64,000 bases of DNA, taken from assembly GCA_023459215.1 (NCBI GenBank), contig JAEWVF010000021.1, positions 1-64,000 of the forward strand, written 5' to 3'. Source of the DNA: Chloroflexota bacterium (GTDB lineage: Bacteria > Chloroflexota > Anaerolineae > Anaerolineales > Villigracilaceae). The notes under the pieces were generated by a model. That model was not told where the DNA came from, did not search any database, and worked only from the letters and a program-made list of their open reading frames with translations. A program made the position numbers and the translations under genes. Below, one piece after another: positions 8,287 to 16,688 of the stretch. Position 1 is the first letter of the stretch. Each line of letters begins with the position of its first letter.

Positions 8287-8781
8287 TTATAAACCACTCT
8301 TATTAAATTTCTTCAAATACTCATCAGCAATAAATAAAGCAAACTCTCTTAATGCATTCTTGTCAAAATGAATTTCTAAATCTTTATGAACTCGTTTGTC
8401 ATCAAAATAATTCCTTATTATGACACCACTAAATTTTCCATCTTTATTTTTTGGCTCAATATCTTGATGGGCCAAACCATTTCGCATTTTTTGTAACAAT
8501 ACTTTTAGCGTTTTTCTGGGATAGCGAATTATTTCACCTGTTTGGCTGTCAATGCTTTTAATTGGCTCAAATATTTTCAACTCAAAAGACGGCAAATTTG
8601 ATATTTTGTCAATTTCTGTCAACCACAAAGAACTCGGTTTGTTTTTTGTCTTTTCGTATGGCAGTATGATCAATCCTAAAGTACAGTTGATAACTATGCT
8701 CATATCATATTGGTCAGCGTAATCTAAAAGAATGTTTCTTGTACGCTCGACAAAATCAATATCAAACCTAGAAATTTCCAT
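8287..8781 (-). CDS. HEPN-domain protein (putative RNase) embedded in nuo operon
   Basis: Protein of 164 residues with a HEPN-type RNase motif, RNGLAH at residues 100-105 (Arg100, Asn101, His105; the R-x4-6-H signature), preceded by a helix KTLKVLLQKM. It resembles the HEPN family named after pEK499 p136 (family recall, not a search result). HEPN proteins often cut RNA in toxin-antitoxin or defence systems. No signal peptide or membrane span. The start ATG at 8781 overlaps the last 14 nt of nuoF, so it should be co-transcribed and translationally coupled. Codon use and base composition are strikingly AT-rich against the GC-rich nuo genes, suggesting transfer. No nucleotidyltransferase antitoxin partner is adjacent. 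HEPN assignment is moderate; the target is unknown. Confidence 0.75.
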   Translation of the reverse strand: MEISRFDIDFVERTRNILLDYADQYDMSIVINCTLGLIILPYEKTKNKPSSLWLTEIDKISNLPSFELKIFEPIKSIDSQTGEIIRYPRKTLKVLLQKMRNGLAHQDIEPKNKDGKFSGVIIRNYFDDKRVHKDLEIHFDKNALREFALFIADEYLKKFNKSGL

Positions 8782-10033
8782 TTATTTTTTTCTCAAAATC
8801 TTCCGGGAAACGCTCAATCGCCGAACGGACGGCCATGGTCGAGAAGTCGCCCAGCGCGCACAGGCATTTGCCGTAAACCTGGGCTGCGACACTGTCGAGC
8901 AGTTTCACGTCACCAGCGCTGGCATTGCCGTTGTGGATGCGCGCCGTCAGGTGTTTCATCCAGTAATTGCCATCGCGGCAGGGGGTGCATTTGCCGCAGG
9001 ATTCGTGCTTGAAAAAGTCAATGGTCTTGTTGATGACCCAGTCCATGCTGTGGCTGTCATCGATGATGATGACCGAGGCCGAACCGAGCATCGAGCCAAC
9101 ACCCTGAACGCTTTCATAATCCATTGGCGTGTCCATGACCCGATCAAAAGACTCGTCATCGACGCGGATAATGGACGAGGAGGCTCCGGCTGGCATAATG
9201 GCGCGGATTTTGCGTCCGTTGGGGATGCCGCCACCGTGAGTAAAAATCAACTCGCGGAAGGTGGTGCCGAGCGGCAGTTCGTAGTTGCCGGGGCGTTCAA
9301 TATTGCCCGAAAGCGAGAAAATCTTAACGCCGGGGCTTTTTTCGGTGCCAAACTGGCGCAATCCCGCCGCGCCATGCTCGATGATGTAGGGCAGGTTGGT
9401 CAGCGTCTCGACGTTGTTGATAACCGTCGGTTTGCCATACAAGCCGACCACCGCCGGGAAAGGCGGACGCAGGCGCGGCTGTCCGCGTTTGCCTTCGAGC
9501 GATTCGAGCAGAGCGGTTTCCTCGCCGCAGATGTAAGCGCCCGCGCCGAGGTGCGTTTTCAGGCGCAGGGAGGTCTCAGTACCAAAAAGTTTATCGCCGA
9601 GATAACCCTGCTTTTCCATTTCGGCGATACAGGCTTCGATTTGTTTTGCAATCGGGTAATACTCGCCGCGAATGTAGATGTAACCTTCCGTCGCGCCGAC
9701 AGCGAAGCATGAAATTGCCACGCCCTCCAGGAATTGGTAGGGGTTGCCCTCCATGATTTCGCGATCTTTGAAGGTGCCCGGCTCCGACTCATCGGCGTTG
9801 CAAACGACATAATGCGGCCAGATGGTATCGGGCAGGAACGACCACTTGACGCCGGTCGGGAAGCCCGCGCCGCCGCGTCCGCGCAGACCGGAGGCTTTAA
9901 CTTCCTCGACCACCTGTTTGGGCTGCATCGTGGTTACGGCTTTTTTGAGCGACTCAAACCCACCGTTCTTTTTATAGACTTCGATATTTTTCAGGTCGGG
10001 AATATCCCGATGACGCAGAAGGATATGGGCCAT
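8768..10033 (-). CDS. nuoF: NADH-quinone oxidoreductase subunit F (NADH/FMN site)
   Basis: NADH-binding, FMN- and [4Fe-4S]-carrying subunit that takes hydride from NADH. 421 residues. The glycine-rich GLRGRGGAGFPTGVKW motif (residues about 51-66) binds NADH and FMN, ADESEPGTFKDR contributes to the flavin site, and ESCGKCTPCRDG plus a later LCALGD Cys ligate the N3 cluster. The C-terminus is unusual: the final residues EKKINGNF overlap the start of the HEPN gene, so the native 3' end may have been altered when that gene arrived. Preceded by nuoE with 7 bp between them. Confidence 0.97.
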   Translation of the reverse strand: MAHILLRHRDIPDLKNIEVYKKNGGFESLKKAVTTMQPKQVVEEVKASGLRGRGGAGFPTGVKWSFLPDTIWPHYVVCNADESEPGTFKDREIMEGNPYQFLEGVAISCFAVGATEGYIYIRGEYYPIAKQIEACIAEMEKQGYLGDKLFGTETSLRLKTHLGAGAYICGEETALLESLEGKRGQPRLRPPFPAVVGLYGKPTVINNVETLTNLPYIIEHGAAGLRQFGTEKSPGVKIFSLSGNIERPGNYELPLGTTFRELIFTHGGGIPNGRKIRAIMPAGASSSIIRVDDESFDRVMDTPMDYESVQGVGSMLGSASVIIIDDSHSMDWVINKTIDFFKHESCGKCTPCRDGNYWMKHLTARIHNGNASAGDVKLLDSVAAQVYGKCLCALGDFSTMAVRSAIERFPEDFEKKINGNF

Positions 10034-10040
10034 AAGGTTT

Positions 10041-10529
10041 CTATTCCTGTGCCTTGCGTAATGCTTCCACCAATTCCATCGTCTTATCGACGGTCATGTT
10101 CTCGTGGAAGGCAACCTGGTCGCCCGCCTGGATTTGGAACAGTGGAGCGCGGTCGCAGCCGCCCAGGCATTTGACTTCCTCGAGCGTAATCAGCCCATCG
10201 GGCGTAGTCTCGCCGACTTTGATGCCGATGTTCTCACACAGGCTTTCCATAAATTTGTCCGCGCCGCGCAGGGCACAGGGCAGATCGGTGCAGACTTGCA
10301 TGCGGTACTTGCCGGCTTTTTCATCGTGGTACATGGTGTAAAAGCCGACAATCGCCGCCACTTCGGTCACATCCAGTTCGAGCATGGAGGCAATTTCCTG
10401 CATGGATTCTTTCTGGATGTAGCCAGCCTCGCGCTGGGCGAGGTAAAGCAACGGCATGACCGCCGAGCGTTTGACGGGATATTTGGCGAAAATCGCCTTG
10501 ATTTCTTCTTGATATTTTTCTGCCAGCAT
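10041..10529 (-). CDS. nuoE: NADH-quinone oxidoreductase subunit E ([2Fe-2S])
   Basis: Thioredoxin-like [2Fe-2S] subunit of the NADH module (cluster N1a), 162 residues. Seen: the helical start KYQEEIKAIFAKYPVKRSAVMPLLYLAQ, then the cluster ligands in QVCTDLPCALRG and EVKCLGGCDRAPLFQI. A GGAG ribosome site precedes the ATG at 10529. A 159-bp gap rich in inverted repeats separates it from nuoD upstream, the largest gap within this operon. It could carry a secondary promoter or a transcript-stabilising hairpin for the nuoEFG part. Confidence 0.96.
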   Translation of the reverse strand: MLAEKYQEEIKAIFAKYPVKRSAVMPLLYLAQREAGYIQKESMQEIASMLELDVTEVAAIVGFYTMYHDEKAGKYRMQVCTDLPCALRGADKFMESLCENIGIKVGETTPDGLITLEEVKCLGGCDRAPLFQIQAGDQVAFHENMTVDKTMELVEALRKAQE

Positions 10530-10574
10530 GGATTCTCCGATGGCTTTTTTACATTTATATTCGGTTCTCTACAT

Positions 10575-10661
10575 CCTGAGCGGAACTGCGCCTCTGAGCC
10601 TGTCGAAGGGCACTTATTGCCAGCACCACCCTTCGACGACGGGCTATGCCCTCCGCTCAGG
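10575..10661. repeat. nested inverted repeat in the nuoD-nuoE gap
   Basis: Two pairs of inverted 9-mers are nested: CCTGAGCGG (10575-10583) with CCGCTCAGG (10653-10661), and GTCGAAGGG (10602-10610) with CCCTTCGAC (10629-10637). The words CTGAGC and GTCGAAGGG recur at 17111-17127 and 39978-40003 in this window. It is a mobile-looking palindromic repeat rather than a gene, and could fold into a hairpin between operon segments. Confidence 0.7.
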
Positions 10662-10688
10662 GCTTGGTTACTGATTATTGCTCACTGC

Positions 10689-11918
10689 CTAGCGGTCAAT
10701 ATCGCCCAAGACAATATCCACCGAAGCGATAATTGCCACCAGGTCGGCCACGAAATGGCCCTGGGACAGGCGCGGCAGGACTTGCAGGTTGTCGAAAGAC
10801 GGGGCGCGGAAGTGAACGCGATAGGGCTTGGGGCCGCCGTCACCTTCGAGGAAACAGCCCAACTCACCGCGCGGCGATTCGGTCGCAGCGTAGGCCGATC
10901 CTTTCGGGGCGTTGAAGCCCTCCGTCCACAATTTGAAGTGGTGAATCAGGGCCTCCATGCTGGTGCCGATATCCGAGCGCGGCGGCGGGACAAATTTATA
11001 GTTGTTCGAGCGAACCGGGCCAAGCGGCATCTTGTCCAGCGCCTGCTGGATGATGCGGATCGACTGGCGCATCTCTTCGATGTGCAGGATGTAGCGGGCG
11101 TAAACATCGCCCTCGGTGCGGGTCGGGACGTCGAAATCGTACTGCTCGTAGCCGGAATATGGCTCGAATTTGCGCACATCGTAATCCGGGCCGGAAGCGC
11201 GCAGGGTGGCGCCGGTCAGGCCCCAGTTGATGGCTTCCTTGCCGGAAATTACGCCAATCCCCAGGGTACGGTCGAGGAAGAGCGGATTTTTGGTCAGCAG
11301 GGCTTCATACTCATCGATGCGTTTGGGGATGATTTTTAAGAAATTGCGCACCGCCGCCTCGAACTCGACCGGCACATCGCGCCAGACGCCGCCGGGGCGG
11401 ATGTAGGTGGTCATCATGCGCTGACCCGAGACCAGTTCCATAATATCGAGGATGTCTTCGCGCTCGCGGAAGCAATACAGGAAGACCGACATGGCCGCCA
11501 CATCCAGCGCAGCCGAACCCAGCCAGGCCAGGTGTGACTGGATGCGGGTCAATTCGGCCAGGATGACGCGAATGGCCTGGGCGCGCGGCGGCACATCCAA
11601 CCCGACCAGTTTTTCCACCGCCAGACAGTAGGTGAAGTTATTGCCGACCGTGTTCATATAATCCATGCGGTCGGTCATCACCTCGGCCTTCTGGTAGGTT
11701 TTGGCTTCCATGTTTTTCTCGATGCCGGTATGCAGGAAACCGATATCCGGCACGCAGTTGACAACGGTTTCACCGTCCAGTTCGAGCAACAAACGCAAGA
11801 CGCCATGCGTGGATGGGTGCTGCGGGCCCATGTTCAAGAGCATGGTCTCGCCGGTCAGGGCGCGTTCTGAGAATAGGTGACGGAGTTCGTCGAGGGAAAC
11901 TTCTTGAATCTGAGACAT
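10689..11918 (-). CDS. nuoD: NADH-quinone oxidoreductase subunit D
   Basis: 49-kDa-type subunit of complex I that builds the quinone pocket together with NuoB. 409 residues. The signature MGPQHPSTHGVLRLLLELDG near residue 31-50 holds the quinone-contacting His, and GVWRDVP, SGPDYDVRKFEPYSGY and ESPRGELGCFLEGDG are typical of the family, which derives from the [NiFe] hydrogenase large subunit. NuoC and NuoD are separate genes here, unlike the fused NuoCD of enterobacteria. The ATG at 11918 lies 6 bp after the nuoC stop. Confidence 0.97.
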   Translation of the reverse strand: MSQIQEVSLDELRHLFSERALTGETMLLNMGPQHPSTHGVLRLLLELDGETVVNCVPDIGFLHTGIEKNMEAKTYQKAEVMTDRMDYMNTVGNNFTYCLAVEKLVGLDVPPRAQAIRVILAELTRIQSHLAWLGSAALDVAAMSVFLYCFREREDILDIMELVSGQRMMTTYIRPGGVWRDVPVEFEAAVRNFLKIIPKRIDEYEALLTKNPLFLDRTLGIGVISGKEAINWGLTGATLRASGPDYDVRKFEPYSGYEQYDFDVPTRTEGDVYARYILHIEEMRQSIRIIQQALDKMPLGPVRSNNYKFVPPPRSDIGTSMEALIHHFKLWTEGFNAPKGSAYAATESPRGELGCFLEGDGGPKPYRVHFRAPSFDNLQVLPRLSQGHFVADLVAIIASVDIVLGDIDR

Positions 11919-11924
11919 CGGCGA

Positions 11925-12437
11925 CTATTCCTTGGGGGCGGGCTTGCGCGCCTTGATTTCATCGAAGTTGAAGGAGTACTGCGGCTCTTCATAGCCGAGC
12001 GGATAATCCTTGCGCTGCGGATGTCCGACCCAATCGGCGGGCATTAAGATACGGCGCGGGTCAGGATGGCCCTCAAACTTGATGCCGAACATATCGTACA
12101 CTTCGCGCTCCTGCCAGTTGGCGTTGCGATAAACGGGCGTCAGGCTTAATACCGAAGGATTGATGCCCGGGACAGGAACGCGCACATGCAGGGTCAGTTT
12201 TTGGCTGTGGGAGCGGAAAATATAAACCACATGAAAGCGCGGATTTTCTTCCGGCCAGTAGTCAACCGCGGTCACACAGACCAGGTAATCGAAGCCCAGT
12301 TGTGTGTGTATCAGGTGCGCGGCTTCCTGAATTTTTTCAACTGGCAGGATGACGGTCACTTCCCCGGCATGTTCGCTGGTCGAGCCGCCGAAGGTTTCCA
12401 GCAATTGTTGGTGATATTTTTGCAAGACTTCGCTCAT
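11925..12437 (-). CDS. nuoC: NADH-quinone oxidoreductase subunit C
   Basis: 30-kDa-type peripheral subunit of complex I, 170 residues from the ATG at 12437. A TTG four codons upstream would overlap the nuoB stop and has no better ribosome site, so the ATG is preferred. The signature YRNANWQEREVYDMFGIKFEGHPDPRRILMPADW (two parts: EREVYDMFGI and GHPDPRRILMP) is clear. It lies between nuoB and nuoD in the standard order. The protein is soluble and docks NuoD and NuoI. Confidence 0.96.
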   Translation of the reverse strand: MSEVLQKYHQQLLETFGGSTSEHAGEVTVILPVEKIQEAAHLIHTQLGFDYLVCVTAVDYWPEENPRFHVVYIFRSHSQKLTLHVRVPVPGINPSVLSLTPVYRNANWQEREVYDMFGIKFEGHPDPRRILMPADWVGHPQRKDYPLGYEEPQYSFNFDEIKARKPAPKE

Positions 12438-12439
12438 GC

Positions 12440-12922
12440 TCAGGCCCAATCTTTAATCTTTTCGCCGCGGATTTTCTCGTGCAGGGTAATGATGCCGTGA
12501 ATCAGCGCTTCAGGGCGCGGCGGACAGCCGGCCACATAAACATCCACCGGGACAACTTCATCGACACCCTGCACCACCGCATAGTTGTTGAAAACGCCGC
12601 CGCAGGAAGCGCAATCGCCCATGGCAATCACCCACTTTGGATCGGGCATCTGGTCGTACAGGCGGCGGACGACCGGGGCCATTTTGCGGGTTGTGCGCCC
12701 GGCCACAATCATCAGGTCACTTTGGCGCGGGCTGGCGCGCATCAATTCCATCCCAAAGCGGCTCATATCGTGATCCGAAGATTGGGCCGACATCATCTCA
12801 ATTGCGCAGCAGGCCAGGCCAAACAACATTGGCCACATGGCGTTTGTGCGGCTCCAGTTGACAAGTTCTTCCAATTTAACGGTAACAACCCCCATATTGC
12901 CCAGCTTTTGTTCTATTCCCAT
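12440..12922 (-). CDS. nuoB: NADH-quinone oxidoreductase subunit B (N2 cluster)
   Basis: Subunit carrying the terminal [4Fe-4S] cluster N2, which reduces quinone. 160 residues. The tandem Cys pair is visible in GLACCAIEMM (Cys38, Cys39), with the other ligands in GDCASCGG and AGCPPRPE. The ATG at 12922 is chosen over a longer frame because a strong AAGGAGG lies six bases upstream, within the last codons of nuoA, and the extra N-terminal residues would not match the family. The start therefore overlaps the nuoA stop by 10 nt. Confidence 0.97.
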   Translation of the reverse strand: MGIEQKLGNMGVVTVKLEELVNWSRTNAMWPMLFGLACCAIEMMSAQSSDHDMSRFGMELMRASPRQSDLMIVAGRTTRKMAPVVRRLYDQMPDPKWVIAMGDCASCGGVFNNYAVVQGVDEVVPVDVYVAGCPPRPEALIHGIITLHEKIRGEKIKDWA

Positions 12923-13269
12923 TCCAGGCCTCCTTTTTTCCACTCATAAATGAAACCAATAAGGATCGGGATATTGAAAACCACCATTACCCAGAAACCG
13001 TACCAGCCCAGGTCGCGGAAGGCAATCGCCCAGGGCAGGAAGAAAACCACTTCGATGTCGAATAATATGAAGAGAACTGCAATCAGGTAAAAACGGACCG
13101 GGATGCGGCGCGTCCCTGGCCCGATGGGGGTCATCCCTGATTCGTAAGGCATCATCTTTTTGGCTGTTGGGCGTTTGGGGCCGAACAATCCGCCAAGCAC
13201 AATCGCAATCACAGCCACCAGGGTGGTGACCAGAATCATTGTCGCAATCGCGGCATATTCAAGTAACAT
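12913..13269 (-). CDS. nuoA: NADH-quinone oxidoreductase subunit A
   Basis: First gene of the nuo operon; small membrane subunit of complex I, 118 residues from the ATG at 13269, the family's usual length. An upstream in-frame ATG would add 26 residues without family support, whereas 13269 has a GGAG site at good spacing. Three hydrophobic helices and the conserved PYESGMTPIG and LFILFDIEVVFFLPWA motifs are seen; the Asp/Glu pair of the latter is diagnostic. It faces fixA across a 207-bp divergent region. Confidence 0.97.
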   Translation of the reverse strand: MLLEYAAIATMILVTTLVAVIAIVLGGLFGPKRPTAKKMMPYESGMTPIGPGTRRIPVRFYLIAVLFILFDIEVVFFLPWAIAFRDLGWYGFWVMVVFNIPILIGFIYEWKKGGLEWE

Positions 13270-13301
13270 GAGCGTCTCCGGGTTCGTGACTAAACGAACA
13301 A

Positions 13302-13307
13302 AGTATA
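13302..13307 (-). promoter_or_regulatory. possible -10 box for the nuo operon
   Basis: On the minus strand TATACT occurs about 33 bases upstream of the nuoA start, in the AT-rich divergent region. No convincing -35 lies 17 bases upstream, so this is only a candidate. Confidence 0.3.
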
Positions 13308-13340
13308 ACATAGGGCATATGACGTTTGTAGGTCTGAAGT

Positions 13341-13368
13341 ATGACAAATATCACTAGAAATGTGTCAT
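13341..13368. promoter_or_regulatory. dyad ATGACA-N16-TGTCAT between nuoA and fixA
   Basis: Perfect 6-bp inverted half-sites, ATGACA (13341-13346) and TGTCAT (13363-13368), lie in the middle of the divergent nuo/fix control region, just upstream of the likely fix promoter. The position fits an operator for a shared regulator, but the half-sites match no consensus I can name (not the FNR TTGAT-N4-ATCAA box). Confidence 0.3.
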
Positions 13369-13376
13369 TTCTCACT

Positions 13377-13404
13377 TTGACCCCGTTTCACGAAAGTATA
13401 GAAT
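13377..13404 (+). promoter_or_regulatory. putative sigma-70 promoter for fixABCX
   Basis: TTGACC (13377-13382), a 16-bp spacer and TAGAAT (13399-13404) make a good housekeeping promoter about 70 bp upstream of fixA. A TATAAT at 13416-13421 is an alternative -10 without a matching -35. Confidence 0.45.
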
Positions 13405-13476
13405 ACGGTCAAGATTATAATGGTAGTGAATAAGAAAACTATCAGAACCACTTTGTGGTAGATGAAGGAGTTCCCT

Positions 13477-14316
13477 GTGTTCCATGCACTAGTCAGTATC
13501 AAACAGGTTCCCGATACAACCAATATTCGTATTGACCCGGAAACCAATAATCTTATCCGGCAGGGCGTCCCTACGATTTTGAATCCGTATGATGCCCATG
13601 CTGTCGCCGCTGCCGTGGAATGGAAGCGCAAGCTCAATGGCAAGGTCACCATCATTACGATGGGTCCGCCCTCTGCTGTCACCTCGCTGCGCGAGTGTAT
13701 TGAGATGGGTGCTGACCGGGCCATCCTGATCACCGACCGCAAGTTTGCTGGCGCCGATACCTGGGCAACTTCCTACGTCCTGACCGAGGTTATCAAATCC
13801 ATCCATGCCGAAGACCCGATTGACCTGGTCTTCTTCGGTAAACAGGCCATCGACGGCGACACCGCTCAGGTGGGACCGGGCGTCGCTGTGCGTCTTGATC
13901 TGCCGGTCGTCAGCTACGCGGTCAAAATCCACGAGGTTGATCTCGAAAAGCGCACGGTGGTGATCGAGCGCAAAACTGAAAGCCGCAATGAAGTCATCCG
14001 GGCTTCGCTGCCCGCGGCGATGACCTGCGAAAAAGAGATTGCCGACATCCCCTACGCCTCCCTGCCCGATCTGGTTTACTCCCTGCGCTACGAACCGGAA
14101 TTGTGGACCACCGAAGGGCCGATCACTTTTGACCCGGCCCAACTTGGCCTGAAGGGTTCGCCGACAACGGTCTTCAAGACTGGCACACCCGAGAAGCACA
14201 AAGCCGGCGAAGTGATCAAAACGGCTGAAGCAGGCGTGGAAGGGGCTGTCAAAACGGCGTTCGACAAGATTTTGACTGTCGAGGGCATGGCATCACTGTT
14301 AGGAGTGTCAAAATGA
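13477..14316 (+). CDS. fixA: electron transfer flavoprotein beta subunit (FixA)
   Basis: FixA/EtfB-type subunit, 279 residues, of a membrane-associated electron-transfer complex. The GTG at 13477 is preferred over the ATG at 13462 because that ATG lies within the run-up to a perfect AAGGAG (13465-13470) six bases before the GTG, and the protein then begins MFHALVSIKQVPDTTNIRID, like other FixA proteins. Other family blocks: NPYDAHAVAAAVEWK, GADRAILITDRKFAGADT and VFFGKQAIDGDTAQVGPGVA. Overlaps fixB by 4 nt (ATGA). In FixABCX complexes this subunit holds the bifurcating flavin with FixB. Confidence 0.93.
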   Translation: MFHALVSIKQVPDTTNIRIDPETNNLIRQGVPTILNPYDAHAVAAAVEWKRKLNGKVTIITMGPPSAVTSLRECIEMGADRAILITDRKFAGADTWATSYVLTEVIKSIHAEDPIDLVFFGKQAIDGDTAQVGPGVAVRLDLPVVSYAVKIHEVDLEKRTVVIERKTESRNEVIRASLPAAMTCEKEIADIPYASLPDLVYSLRYEPELWTTEGPITFDPAQLGLKGSPTTVFKTGTPEKHKAGEVIKTAEAGVEGAVKTAFDKILTVEGMASLLGVSK

Positions 14317-15356
14317 CAAGGCGTTTTTGGGTTTATATCGAACAGGAAGAAGGCAAAGCCCACCAGGTTTCGTGGGAATTGTTGGGTGTGGCGCGCCGCC
14401 TGGCGGATGAAATTAAGGATGAATTGGAAAAATCCGGCGATACGGCCCTGGTTGAGGGCGTGTTGGTCGGTCACAACGTGGAAGGCATTGCCCGCGAAGC
14501 GCTGAACTATGGCGCCGATACCGTTTATTACATCGACGACCCGGCCGTCAAGCATTATCTCAACAAACCCTATACCACCGTGCTGACCACACTGGTCAGG
14601 AAATATGCGCCGGAAGTGATGCTGGTCGGCGCGACCACCCTCGGGCGTGACCTGGCCGGGGCGGTTGCCACCAGCATCGGCACCGGCTTGACCGCGGATA
14701 CGACCCACCTGGCGATGGGCTCCCCGAAAGAGGGCGAGAAAAAATTGCTCATGGCGACCCGTCCGGCCTTCGGCGGTAACGTCATTGCCACCATCCTGTG
14801 CCGCAACCACCGCCCGCAGATGGCGACCGTCCGCCCGCGCGTTTTCTCGATGCCCGAGCGGCTGGCCGATCCGAAGGGCGCTATCGTGCGTGAGGATATC
14901 GTCATTACGCCCGAAATGATCAACGCCGAGATCGTCGAATTCCTGACCGACAAGGCCTCCACCGTCAATATCGAATATGCCGACATTATCGTTGCCGGCG
15001 GACGCGGCCTGGGCGGGGCCAAAGGTTTTGAACTGATCAAAGAACTGGCCGACGAGTTGGGCGGCGTGGTCGGTTCCAGCCGTGCCTGCGTGGATGCCCA
15101 CTGGATTGGGTACGAGCACCAGGTCGGCCAGACCGGCAAAACCGTGCGTCCCAAACTGTACATTGCCGCCGGTATCTCCGGCGCCATCCAGCACAAGGTC
15201 GGGATGCAGGAATCTGATTTCATCCTGGCGATTAACCGCGACCCGAACGCCCCGATTTTTGATGTTGCCACGATGGGCATTGTCGGCGACCTGTACGAAG
15301 TTATTCCGGCTATGATCAAGGAAATCCGGGCGCGCAAAGAGGCAAAACATGTCTAA
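14313..15356 (+). CDS. fixB: electron transfer flavoprotein alpha subunit (FixB)
   Basis: FixB/EtfA-type subunit, 347 residues, partner of FixA. The C-terminal FAD domain is evident: IVAGGRGLGGAKGFELIKELAD, VGSSRACVDAHWIGYEHQVGQTGKTVRPKLYIAAGISGAIQHKVGMQESDFILAINRDPNAPIF follow the family pattern (quoted in parts: VDAHWIGYEHQVGQTG; YIAAGISGAIQH; AINRDPNAPIF). The N-terminal half carries the EtfA-type nucleotide fold with GATTLGRDLAGAVAT. Starts within the fixA stop and overlaps the fixC start by 8 nt, so the four fix genes are translationally linked. Confidence 0.94.
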   Translation: MTRRFWVYIEQEEGKAHQVSWELLGVARRLADEIKDELEKSGDTALVEGVLVGHNVEGIAREALNYGADTVYYIDDPAVKHYLNKPYTTVLTTLVRKYAPEVMLVGATTLGRDLAGAVATSIGTGLTADTTHLAMGSPKEGEKKLLMATRPAFGGNVIATILCRNHRPQMATVRPRVFSMPERLADPKGAIVREDIVITPEMINAEIVEFLTDKASTVNIEYADIIVAGGRGLGGAKGFELIKELADELGGVVGSSRACVDAHWIGYEHQVGQTGKTVRPKLYIAAGISGAIQHKVGMQESDFILAINRDPNAPIFDVATMGIVGDLYEVIPAMIKEIRARKEAKHV

Positions 15357-16671
15357 CAAAGAAAAACTCAGTTTTGATGTCATCGTTGTCGGGGCCGGGC
15401 TGGCAGGTTCGACCGCAGCCGTCATGGCTGCGCGCGGCGGCTTGAAGGTGGCCGTGATCGAACGCGGACAAACCCCCGGCAGTAAGAACTACTTCGGCGG
15501 CGCACTCTACACCCACTCGCTGGTTGATATTTATCCCGATTTCTTCGACCGCAAACCGCCGTTGGAGCGGCCCGTGACCGAGACCGGCTTCTGGTTCCTG
15601 TCGAAAGACGGCATGGTGCGCGCCACCGTCCAGGGCGGCAAGGTCAACAGCGACCCAATTGACGCTTTCGTCGCCCAGCGCGCCAAGTTCGACGCCTGGT
15701 GGGCTGAACAGGCCAAAAAGGAAGGCGTCTTCATCATCAACAAGACCGTGGTGGTCGATTTCATCCGCGAAAACGAAAAAGTGGTCGGTGTTGTCACTGA
15801 CCGCCCGGATGGCGAAATCTACGCCCCGATTGTGATTATTTGCGAAGGCGTCAACAACCTGTTGACCCAGAAGTTGGGATTGATCCAGCACGATTTCCAC
15901 GGGCATTCCACTGCCCTGGCGGTCAAGCAGTTGATTTCGATCCCCGGCGAAACCATCAACAACCGCTTCGGCCTGACTGGCGCGGACAAAGGCCTGGCGA
16001 TCTCGGTCGTCGGCGATATTTCGATGGGTCTGCCCGGTCTCGGTTTCCTCTACACCGGCAATGACTCAATCTCGGTCGGTGTTGGCGTCACCCTGGATGC
16101 CCTGGCCGAAGCCCAGATCAAGCCCTACGAACTTTTGCAGCGCTACCTCAACCATCCCATGATTGCCCCGCTGATTGCCGGCGGACAGTTGATGGAATAT
16201 GGCGCGCATTTGATCCCCGAAGGCGGCTGGAGCACCATGCCCAAGCTGTACACCGACGGCGCGCTCGTCGCCGGGGATGCCGCTTCGATGGTCAATGCCA
16301 TGCACTGGGAAGGCACCAACATGGCCATCACCGCCGGCAAGGCTGCCGGTGAGACCGCCGTCGAGGCCCACAAGAAAGGCGATTTCTCGGCCAGCGCCCT
16401 TTCGGCGTATCGCACCCGCCTTGAGAACACTTTTGTGCTCAAAGATTTGCACCAATATCGCAACATGTCGCGCTTCTTGAAAAACCATCCCGAATTTATG
16501 GATGTTTATCCCAACTTCCTCAATGACGCGCTTGGCATGTTCTTCACCGGTTTTGGCAAGCCCAAGAAAAAACTTTATAGTGACATTTTCAAAGCGCTTA
16601 CCGACCGTCGTCCGCTGCTGAAAGTTGCCGGTGACATGATTGCTTTCGGCAGAACCATTATGGGTATCTAA
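15349..16671 (+). CDS. fixC: FixC-type FAD-dependent ETF:quinone oxidoreductase
   Basis: FixC homolog, 440 residues, related to ETF-quinone oxidoreductase. It accepts electrons from FixAB and passes one branch to quinone. An N-terminal Rossmann motif VVGAGLAGSTAAVMAARGG (residues about 13-31) binds FAD, GSKNYFGGALY follows, and a second FAD-contact motif ALVAGDAASMVNAMHWEGTNMAITAG appears near residue 305. Membrane association is known for the family through an amphipathic surface; no full membrane span is seen. Starts inside fixB, 17 bp before fixX. Confidence 0.94.
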   Translation: MSNKEKLSFDVIVVGAGLAGSTAAVMAARGGLKVAVIERGQTPGSKNYFGGALYTHSLVDIYPDFFDRKPPLERPVTETGFWFLSKDGMVRATVQGGKVNSDPIDAFVAQRAKFDAWWAEQAKKEGVFIINKTVVVDFIRENEKVVGVVTDRPDGEIYAPIVIICEGVNNLLTQKLGLIQHDFHGHSTALAVKQLISIPGETINNRFGLTGADKGLAISVVGDISMGLPGLGFLYTGNDSISVGVGVTLDALAEAQIKPYELLQRYLNHPMIAPLIAGGQLMEYGAHLIPEGGWSTMPKLYTDGALVAGDAASMVNAMHWEGTNMAITAGKAAGETAVEAHKKGDFSASALSAYRTRLENTFVLKDLHQYRNMSRFLKNHPEFMDVYPNFLNDALGMFFTGFGKPKKKLYSDIFKALTDRRPLLKVAGDMIAFGRTIMGI

Positions 16672-16688
16672 ACGAAAGGCAGAATCTG

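Noticed and set aside
8233..8781. HEPN gene as a nuoF or nuoG frame extension
   Set aside because: It has its own start, stop and composition; both nuo genes are complete around it.
13365..13742. minus-strand frame across the nuo-fix control region
   Set aside because: It would run through the fix promoter and fixA antisense; composition is not protein-like.
14088..15425. 445-codon minus-strand frame opposite fixB
   Set aside because: Antisense shadow of fixA-fixC; low-complexity composition and no family likeness.
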